A stretch of 26,195 nucleotides of DNA from JBGQAS01 sp964498605 (GTDB lineage: Bacteria > Chloroflexota > Anaerolineae > Anaerolineales > Anaerolineaceae). A program made the position numbers and the translations under genes. How positions within the stretch are numbered: position 1 is the stretch's first letter; each line of letters opens with the position of its first letter. The stretch covers positions 1 to 26,195 of the forward strand of contig CAZCHK010000033.1 of the NCBI GenBank assembly GCA_964498605.1. Direction: 5' to 3'. Below, one piece after another: positions 1-6,917 of this stretch. Under the pieces are notes generated by a model, which did not search any database, was not told the DNA's origin, and was given only the letters and a program-made list of their open reading frames with translations.

Positions 1-177
1 CGCGTCCGCTGCCGATGTGACAGGTTGAATCCCGAGAGAGAGTGCAAGATTGCCCTGAGGATCGAGATCCATCAGTGCGACGTGATTTCCCAATTCACTT
101 AATCCCGCTGCCAACGAAATCACAGTCGTGGTCTTTGCCACCCCGCCTTTTTCATTAGCCACTGCGATTTTGAACAT
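1..177 (-). CDS. ParA/Soj-family ATPase, N-terminal part (cut by window edge)
   Basis: The first 59 residues of a ParA/MinD-type P-loop ATPase are visible; the rest lies left of the window. The protein opens with MFKIAVANEKGGVAKTT, which contains the deviant Walker A motif KGGxxKTT (signature lysine at residue 10), followed by the LMDLDPQGN stretch (Walker A' region) at about residues 35-43. ParA proteins bind ATP, dimerise on DNA and position cargo such as plasmids, chromosomes or chemoreceptor clusters. The ATG at 177 is the only reasonable start, but its Shine-Dalgarno is poor. It lies 26 bases after the preceding GAF-protein gene on the same strand and so is probably the last visible gene of that operon. 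Whether a ParB follows cannot be seen. It could act in chromosome partition or, as an inference, place the upstream sensor proteins. Confidence 0.9.
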   Translation of the reverse strand, partial: MFKIAVANEKGGVAKTTTVISLAAGLSELGNHVALMDLDPQGNLALSLGIQPVTSAADA

Positions 178-203
178 GATTAATTTGCGGAATTCCTTTC
201 CAG

Positions 204-3113
204 TTAGGCTTCGGGCGGTGTTCCACTTTCTGATGCCGCTTCCCCAGCGTCTGCTTGTCGTTCCGCCTGGTGTTTGGCACCATTTGTCTGCAGTGCTTTC
301 TGTAGCTCGGCGCGTGCTATTGCCATCATGGCTTTGGGATCAGTGACCGAGCGTATTTTGCTGGTTATCTCCAGCACTTTTCTCTCCCGTTCCGCGCGGC
401 GAATCGTTTGTCCAAACAGGCGGGCATTTTCCAGCGCCAGGCCGATCTGGTCGGCAACCGATCTGACCGTTTCGATTTCATCAGTGCTCCAGCCTTTTCT
501 CGTATCCGCTTCCTCTTCAAGGTGAATCACGCCAATTGTTTCCCCGCGGACCTTGATGGGAACCACCAGGGTGGGTTTCGTGATCGATTCAGCTGAGCCG
601 GCAGCGAGGGAGACGATTTCACCGTTCGTTAGCGCTGCTTGGATCTCGGGTGAAAAATCAGTCGAAATGGGGCGAATTCCCTGACTGGAATATTCAAATC
701 CTTGTATGGGTCGCTGGGTAGTTTCTTTTTCCCATTGTTGATCCAGGTACTGGCGGGTCACTTTTTGCGCTTCGCCCAGCGCTTCCTGTGTGCTTTGCAA
801 CAGGCGGTTGTTGTAGATGGCGATTGCGACCTGGTCAGCCAGCGTCGTGAACAATTCCACGTCCTCTTCGCTGAAGGCATTGGTGTCTGTAGATTGAACA
901 TCCAGAGCGCCAATGACCTCACCACTTACATTCAAAGGAAGTGCCATTTCAGAGCGTGTTTCTGGCAAATCCGGGTTATTGAAAAACACTGCGTCTTGAC
1001 CGACATCGGTCGCAATCCTTGGTTTCCCTTCCTGGGTTACGTAACCCACGATACCAACCTGACCGACCTGCAGCTGATGCCGCCTGGCAAGCATTCTCCG
1101 GCCTCCTTCGCTGTTGGTTGCGCGAAGAACCGCGTTTCTTTTTTGTTCATCCAGCAGGAATACACCGACATGGTAGAAACCAAAGCGCTCGCTGATCAAT
1201 GTGACAACCCGGTTCAGTAATGCTTCAAGCTCTTGAGCCTGGGCGATACCTCGAGCCACATCGGATACCGTTTGAAGCTGACGGCTTCTTGTTACAAGTG
1301 AAACATTTTGATCAGCCAGCTGTCTGGTTCGTTCCTCGACGCGGGTTTCCAGCCCCAGAATCATATCATTCAGCTGGTCGGTCATTTGGTTGAACGCCGA
1401 TCCAAGGATTTCGATTTCGTCGCGGCTTTTTATCTCCGCTTTGGCCTGAAGGTCTCCTGAGGCGACTCTTTGCGCGACAGAGGTAAGCTGAGTAATTGGT
1501 TGAGATATGAATGCTGAAGCCAAAGCGCCAATCACCCCCACGATGCCGGCGATCACGGAAACGATCGTGATGGCGACCCTTAATTGTTCGTCGCGAACCT
1601 GAAGTATTTGCGCCTGGTTTTCCACAAAGATAACGTACCAGGGCAGGGTGGAAAGACGTGTGATCGCACCCGCTTCAAGGTGTTCGTCGCTGTCAGGGTG
1701 AATCTCGGTAACAAAATATGGCTGTTGTTCGTAGTTTTGCAGTGCCGCAAAGAACTCTGGCAGATCTGTGGATAAATTCCCCGTGGCAATTTTGGGGAGG
1801 AATTTATTCTCTTGAAGCGATGTGATGGTCGTCTCCTGCAGCGGGATAATGGATTTGTGGATGTTATTCGGAGTAATCGTGTCCGCCAGACGAATGAAGT
1901 TCTCGTCAAGCAGGATGGGGTAGGTCCTGTTTCCAACAGAACCGGTGTACTGCTCCAGAATACTTTGCAAAACCATGGCATCGTAACGAATTGTGAGCAC
2001 ACCGATCGATACCTGGCGTTCATTTTTTACCGGAGCAGAAAAGTAGATGTAGCTATCGCCAGTTTCCTCGTTGAATGACACGGGCGTAAAGGATGTGCTA
2101 TCCGTAGAACGGGGAGTGAGGAAATAGATCTCCCGATGCATTCTTTTTCCAATTTCTGTCGGATTTGTGTCATAGATGACATAACCCAGCGGATTTAAAA
2201 TTTGATAGGATGGGAGGTATTCTCCGCTTCCTGTGCGCAATGTCGCAAGGACGCTCAATAAGCTGGCTTCTTGTTCTGTGCCCTGGGTTGAACCAAGGGT
2301 CGCCGCATTCAAGAATTCTCTGAACACGCTCAGCGAGGCCTGGGTTTCGACATCCGTTAAGTTGGTTTCAATGAAATTATCCAGTTGTTTGGCCACTTGC
2401 TCAGCGGCCAGGTACAAAGCCGTATTGGCTTGAGTCTGGACCGCCTCTTGAAGGAAGTTCACCTGAATAATCGATATGATAATCAGGGGGATCAAAGCGA
2501 TGGAGAGGAATTGTAATGTGAGCTTGATGCGGAGATTCACCTGCAGCCTGTTGGTTCTGAGCAGGTAGCTGTAAAGGACGAGCACTATCGCAGCCACGAC
2601 CCACATGACGATCAGCATCCATGTCACAGATAGCATGCGTGTTCCGAATACCAGACTTCCAAGGGCTGCAAGCACAGCCTGAAGGATCCCTAAGATCAGA
2701 ATAATGGTTGACCATATCCCTGTAAAAACTGCGGAAGAAACAAGCAGGGTGAAGCTGATAATGAGCACAGAGATGGGTGTGTAGATGTCCAGTACGCGTG
2801 TCGCCAGAAGCACCAGGCCAGTGAATAGCAACGTGATTTGAATGAAAGCTTTTAAATTATCAGAGACTCTCAACCGGATCCGCTGGGCGATGATCCCCTG
2901 AAGACCGCTGACCATCATTAAGCCAGCGCTGACAAAAACGCCGTACTCGTTGTAGAGTACGCCTACCAGCAGTGTGGCAAAAGCAAGAACAATGCTGGAG
3001 AATGCTGTATATTGAAGGATTCTTTTTGATGACTCAGAAAAAGGAGTTGCTTTCTCCACAGCGCTATTCTTTTGGCGGTTTTCGGATAGAGAAATTTTTT
3101 CATCAGGAAGCAT
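204..3113 (-). CDS. Membrane sensor: 7-TM region, Cache-like domain, HAMP and two GAF domains, no kinase
   Basis: A protein of about 969 residues without an enzymatic output domain. Counting from the upstream TTG (3125), six hydrophobic helices occupy about residues 40-190 and a seventh about 203-225. An extracytoplasmic region of about 230-510 resembles a double-Cache ligand-binding domain. A further helix (about 517-540) leads into a HAMP domain (540-592), a coiled coil, a full GAF domain (about 635-775, with the TRSEMALPL core) and a shorter GAF-like domain (about 810-900). The tail ends in a coiled coil and the segment ITSKIRSVTDP. No H-box or HATPase motifs follow. The start at 3113 is preferred over TTG 3125 because GGAG sits six bases before ATG 3113. 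The gene begins 17 bases after the previous stop. It probably binds a small extracellular ligand and signals through HAMP/GAF to an unknown partner. Confidence 0.85.
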   Translation of the reverse strand: MLPDEKISLSENRQKNSAVEKATPFSESSKRILQYTAFSSIVLAFATLLVGVLYNEYGVFVSAGLMMVSGLQGIIAQRIRLRVSDNLKAFIQITLLFTGLVLLATRVLDIYTPISVLIISFTLLVSSAVFTGIWSTIILILGILQAVLAALGSLVFGTRMLSVTWMLIVMWVVAAIVLVLYSYLLRTNRLQVNLRIKLTLQFLSIALIPLIIISIIQVNFLQEAVQTQANTALYLAAEQVAKQLDNFIETNLTDVETQASLSVFREFLNAATLGSTQGTEQEASLLSVLATLRTGSGEYLPSYQILNPLGYVIYDTNPTEIGKRMHREIYFLTPRSTDSTSFTPVSFNEETGDSYIYFSAPVKNERQVSIGVLTIRYDAMVLQSILEQYTGSVGNRTYPILLDENFIRLADTITPNNIHKSIIPLQETTITSLQENKFLPKIATGNLSTDLPEFFAALQNYEQQPYFVTEIHPDSDEHLEAGAITRLSTLPWYVIFVENQAQILQVRDEQLRVAITIVSVIAGIVGVIGALASAFISQPITQLTSVAQRVASGDLQAKAEIKSRDEIEILGSAFNQMTDQLNDMILGLETRVEERTRQLADQNVSLVTRSRQLQTVSDVARGIAQAQELEALLNRVVTLISERFGFYHVGVFLLDEQKRNAVLRATNSEGGRRMLARRHQLQVGQVGIVGYVTQEGKPRIATDVGQDAVFFNNPDLPETRSEMALPLNVSGEVIGALDVQSTDTNAFSEEDVELFTTLADQVAIAIYNNRLLQSTQEALGEAQKVTRQYLDQQWEKETTQRPIQGFEYSSQGIRPISTDFSPEIQAALTNGEIVSLAAGSAESITKPTLVVPIKVRGETIGVIHLEEEADTRKGWSTDEIETVRSVADQIGLALENARLFGQTIRRAERERKVLEITSKIRSVTDPKAMMAIARAELQKALQTNGAKHQAERQADAGEAASESGTPPEA

Positions 3114-3130
3114 GTGATACTCCAAATATT

Positions 3131-4867
3131 CTATTGCTTGCCATTTTTCTCACTTTGCGCGAGGGACACTCGAACAGAGGATATGCCGAGGGATTTTCCG
3201 ATCTCTTCGGCTGCCATTTTCAAGATGTCATTGATGTCAGGGCTGCTCGTCACCTTCTCCGAGATACCCCTCACGATGTGCTCTTGATTGGCGCGGTCCT
3301 GGATTTCTTCAAGAAGTCGGGCATTTTCAAGCGCCAGGGCAAGACGGTCCGCCGTGGTTTTTAAGAAGTCCAGGATGTCCGAGGATACGGAATCCGTGTC
3401 GAAGAGAAGATCGAGTATCCCCAGTGGTTGCTCGCGAAGTTTAAATGGGAGCTGGATATTGGATCGTTTTTTTCCATCAGGACCGGTCAGTACATTGACG
3501 ATTGGTTCTGCAGCATGGATGACTTCCGTTGCGCTTGCCGGTAATGAAGCATCCGCTGTCTCCTCGCCATCTGTAATTTTATAGGACAGGAGGCGATTGC
3601 TTTTTTTCAGGAATGAATCCCAGGTTTCTTGCGTGTAGGAGCGTGCGCTTGTCTGAAGTTCTTGGATGGTGCGTTGCAGCTGATTGTACACTTCGGAGCG
3701 ATTGATCGCGGTGGCCAGCTGATCAGCCACGATCTGCAGGATTTTTACGTCGTCTTGAGTGAAGGCTGCTTCCTGCGTGGATTGCACATCGAGCACACCG
3801 ATGATCTCCTCACCCACTCTTAAGGGAAGCCCCATTTCCGAGCGAGTATCTGGCAATATGGGATTGCGAAAATGAACAGCATCAGCGCCAACATCTAACG
3901 CGATATGCGCATCACCCTGTTTGGAAACATTACCGACAATTCCAACCTCCCCGACGCGCAACCTGTGCTGCTTTTCCAGCATGATTTTCCCGGCTTCACC
4001 AGTGGCTGCTCTTAGAACAGCATACTCTTTTTGGGCGTCCAGAACGAATACCCCCACGTGGTAGAAGGAAAAATTTTCACGGATGAGGTTGACTGTCTGT
4101 TCCAGCAAGGACTGCGGATCCTGCAGGCTGGAGATCTGCCGTCCAATCAAACCCGCGACCTCGATCTGCTGATTGCGTTTTTGGATTGACCGCTGTTGCT
4201 CGAATGTCATCTTTTCAATCGCTGTTGTTGCGTTATGCAGGTTTGATTCAACATTCTGGAAAAAACCAAGGTTTCTCACATATCTGGTTTGAAAGTAATA
4301 GATGACAAAGGAAAACACCGTGGACATGGCTAAAAACAAAACCATTGCTGTTGTCCATTGAAGCGGAGTGGGACGGGCCGCAACTGCTTTGTATACTTCG
4401 GGTTGAAAGATGTCGGTGGTTGACAGAACCGTGATGGTTGCCAGCAGGAATAGTCCTAATAACGCTGAAGCGATGCCAATATACAGTTCCCCAAAGGTCA
4501 GCAGCCATAACACGAAAGCAATTAAGAAGACTAGCCCGTATCCTTGAAGTCCCTTGGTAAACAAGGAATACGCGCTGATCCCAAACAGGACCAGGGCGAC
4601 GGATGCGATTTTTAAATAATCAGGTAGTTTTGTGACGAAAGCAATCACTAACAGCATCGCCACTGCGGCGGATGACCCAATCAGCTGAATCAGGTTGATT
4701 GGATTCAAGATACCCGGCAGCAGGATGAAGTAAAGGATCAGTCCGACAATCGCGATTCCATAGAGTGAGATGGACAGCATCCTGCTCTTCAGATTCTGAA
4801 GCTGTTCGAATTGGGATGAATACTTTCTCGTTCCGACATCCGTTGCTGAGCCAATCTGATTTTCCAT
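3131..4867 (-). CDS. Membrane sensor: 6-TM domain plus two GAF domains, no kinase
   Basis: A protein of 578 residues (581 if GTG 4876 is used). Counting from GTG, six hydrophobic helices fill about residues 36-196 with almost no loops, resembling a MASE-type integral membrane sensor. A coiled coil (about 205-250) follows, then a full GAF domain (about 255-395) containing FYHVGVFVLD and TRSEMGLPL. A linker with RSYTQETW precedes a shorter GAF-like domain (about 430-525), and the tail contains ISEKVTSSPDINDILK. No kinase, cyclase or DNA-binding domain is present. TAAGGTGA lies six bases before ATG 4867, and the alternative GTG at 4876 is itself inside that ribosome-binding site, so ATG 4867 is preferred. 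The GAF parts are clearly paralogous to those of both neighbours, suggesting tandem duplication with exchange of the N-terminal input domain. Confidence 0.84.
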   Translation of the reverse strand: MENQIGSATDVGTRKYSSQFEQLQNLKSRMLSISLYGIAIVGLILYFILLPGILNPINLIQLIGSSAAVAMLLVIAFVTKLPDYLKIASVALVLFGISAYSLFTKGLQGYGLVFLIAFVLWLLTFGELYIGIASALLGLFLLATITVLSTTDIFQPEVYKAVAARPTPLQWTTAMVLFLAMSTVFSFVIYYFQTRYVRNLGFFQNVESNLHNATTAIEKMTFEQQRSIQKRNQQIEVAGLIGRQISSLQDPQSLLEQTVNLIRENFSFYHVGVFVLDAQKEYAVLRAATGEAGKIMLEKQHRLRVGEVGIVGNVSKQGDAHIALDVGADAVHFRNPILPDTRSEMGLPLRVGEEIIGVLDVQSTQEAAFTQDDVKILQIVADQLATAINRSEVYNQLQRTIQELQTSARSYTQETWDSFLKKSNRLLSYKITDGEETADASLPASATEVIHAAEPIVNVLTGPDGKKRSNIQLPFKLREQPLGILDLLFDTDSVSSDILDFLKTTADRLALALENARLLEEIQDRANQEHIVRGISEKVTSSPDINDILKMAAEEIGKSLGISSVRVSLAQSEKNGKQ

Positions 4868-4877
4868 GTTTGTCACC

Positions 4878-6917
4878 TTATTTGGTCTGCTGATTTTGCT
4901 CGTTCATCTCAGTACTTTCCGGCACAAGATGAACTGCTACTGAGCTGATTGAGGGCAGTTTGCTCAATTCTCTTGACAGGGATCGGATGATATCGTTCAC
5001 GGTTGATTTTTGTGAAAACTCAGATGTCAGAGTGTTCAAGCGTCGTTCGTATGCGGCGCGCGCCTGGGTTTCTTCCAGGAGTCGTGCGTTTTCCAGCGCC
5101 AGGGCGATCTGGTCCGCGACTGCGCTGGCCAGACCCATCTCCTGATCCGATAAGCGATCTCTTCCAATGTCAATGCGGATCACACCCAACGGTTGATCGC
5201 GAAGCTGAATGGGCACTTCGACAATCCTGCTTTCCCCACTTTCAGTGATGAGTGGATTTTCAAACTGAGTGCTCAAGGCCTGTGCTGTGCCGACTTGTTC
5301 CTGCCACGCTGTTGATACATAGGCTCGATTGAGCTTGCGGATTTCTTCCAGGTTTGCCTGGGTCTGAGCGAACAGGTTCGAGTTTTCCAACGCGATCGCC
5401 AGACCATCCGCGATCCCTTCGAATATCTGGATGTCTTCTTCCGTAAAGGCGTTGACTTCCTGTGACTGCAGCGTGATCGCGCCCAACGCTTTGGATCGGC
5501 TGATGATGGGGATCGCCAGCTCGGATCGGGTGAGCGGCAAGAGTGGATTTTCGAAACGGACGGCTTCTTTACCGACATCCAGGGCGATCCTGGCTTTTTG
5601 GTTGGCTGTCGTCCAGCCGATCATGGAGGTGCCGCCGACCTCCAGTTTATGATTCCGGGCAAGCATTTTTTCTCCAGCTTCTCCTGTACCTGCGCGCAGA
5701 ACCGCATTCTCACCTTTTTCATCAACAATGAAAATACCTACATAGTAAAGGTTGAATCGATCCTGGACAAGGTTGACTGTCTGGTTGAAAAGCGTTTGTG
5801 GATCAAAAAGCGTGGTAACACTCCGGGTAATTTCCGATACCGTTCTGACCTGATTCATTCTGGATTTCACGTGGATTTGCGATTCTTCCAGGTTTTCCAG
5901 CAGCTTGTTGACAGACGCAGTCAACCTGCCCATCTCATCATTGCGCTTTACGGCGATCCTCTGGCTGGGATCCTGTTTATCGGCAATATCTGAAATATCC
6001 CTGGTTAATGTCGTAATGGGGTTAACCGTAGCCCTGATGACCAGGAAACTGACAACCACGGTAAAAGCGCTTGCTCCCAGGAAGAACAAGATGGGGAAGA
6101 TCAGCAGCACTGAGTTGATCGTCTGGAAGACCTGCCGATCCGATTGGACTTGAAAATACAGAAAACTCTCCTCGGAGAAGTCGGTCAAGGCTATCCTTGA
6201 ACGAAGATAATCTGTTCCTCTGGATGTACTGAGGAGCGCTGTTTCACCGGCGGCAAGTCCTGAGAGCAGGGCGGTGTTATCTGAATCCTGTGGAGAAGTG
6301 ATCGAAAGCTGTAAGTTCGCCAACGTGCTGATTCTCTGCATTTCGTTGCCGTCCAGGTAGCGGAAAACAACGACAGCACCCATGCGGGGACCAGAACCGT
6401 CACTTTTGAAGATTGGCCAGGAGGCGAAGAGCGTGTTGCTTTCGGCGAGGTTGACGACGCCGGACTTCCCGATTTCTGAAGCCAGGAACGGGATGAGCAA
6501 TGATGATGATTCAATCGCCTGTTTGACATCGAAGGGCAGTTCTGTCAATTCGCCAGTGGCAAGATCGACACTCGCAGCGTACCGCACGCGACCAAAGCCG
6601 TCCACGAAAGCCATCGCGTTAATGTCCAACTGCTTGATCGAATTGGCTCCAAGGTTGGTATCTATAAACTCCTGGTTGAGATCCTGGATGAATTGATAGG
6701 TGTCATCCCAAACCGCCCAATCTTTAGAAGTTAACAGCAACCGTTCGGTTTCAGACTTGATCGCGTTTTCTACTGCTCTCACATTGTTTTCAATGATAAT
6801 ATCTTCAACAACAGCGGTGCGGTTCGTCACAAGAAATATCGTCAGGCCTACCAGCAAGCCTGCAAGAATCAAGGACGCAATTGCCAGTATCAGGATCGTT
6901 CTGAAGCGAATGCTCAT
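4878..6917 (-). CDS. Membrane sensor: CHASE4-like domain, HAMP and two GAF domains, no kinase
   Basis: A 679-residue protein. Transmembrane helix 1 covers about residues 8-30. An extracytoplasmic domain (about 31-265) carries KDWAVWDDTYQF at about 65-76, which matches the CHASE4 signature (D-W-x-x-W-D-D-x-Y). Helix 2 (about 268-294) leads into a HAMP domain (294-346), then a coiled coil, a GAF domain (about 375-515, with YYVGIFIVDE and TRSELAIPI), a linker NRAYVSTAW and a shorter GAF-like domain ending near 640. The tail holds LTSEFSQKSTVNDIIR and a short polar end. No catalytic output domain is present. AAGGAG lies ten bases before ATG 6917, and the start overlaps the stop of the preceding gene, indicating translational coupling. 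CHASE4 domains sense extracellular or periplasmic signals in other receptors; the ligand here is unknown. Confidence 0.86.
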   Translation of the reverse strand: MSIRFRTILILAIASLILAGLLVGLTIFLVTNRTAVVEDIIIENNVRAVENAIKSETERLLLTSKDWAVWDDTYQFIQDLNQEFIDTNLGANSIKQLDINAMAFVDGFGRVRYAASVDLATGELTELPFDVKQAIESSSLLIPFLASEIGKSGVVNLAESNTLFASWPIFKSDGSGPRMGAVVVFRYLDGNEMQRISTLANLQLSITSPQDSDNTALLSGLAAGETALLSTSRGTDYLRSRIALTDFSEESFLYFQVQSDRQVFQTINSVLLIFPILFFLGASAFTVVVSFLVIRATVNPITTLTRDISDIADKQDPSQRIAVKRNDEMGRLTASVNKLLENLEESQIHVKSRMNQVRTVSEITRSVTTLFDPQTLFNQTVNLVQDRFNLYYVGIFIVDEKGENAVLRAGTGEAGEKMLARNHKLEVGGTSMIGWTTANQKARIALDVGKEAVRFENPLLPLTRSELAIPIISRSKALGAITLQSQEVNAFTEEDIQIFEGIADGLAIALENSNLFAQTQANLEEIRKLNRAYVSTAWQEQVGTAQALSTQFENPLITESGESRIVEVPIQLRDQPLGVIRIDIGRDRLSDQEMGLASAVADQIALALENARLLEETQARAAYERRLNTLTSEFSQKSTVNDIIRSLSRELSKLPSISSVAVHLVPESTEMNEQNQQTK

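Noticed and set aside
702..1220. A 172-codon plus-strand ORF, and other long ORFs opposite the sensor genes
   Set aside because: These are antisense shadows of conserved GAF coding sequence, with no ribosome-binding site or family match.
204..3125. Start at TTG 3125 for the left-most membrane sensor
   Set aside because: The GGAG ribosome-binding site for ATG 3113 overlaps the TTG context, and ATG 3113 has ideal spacing.
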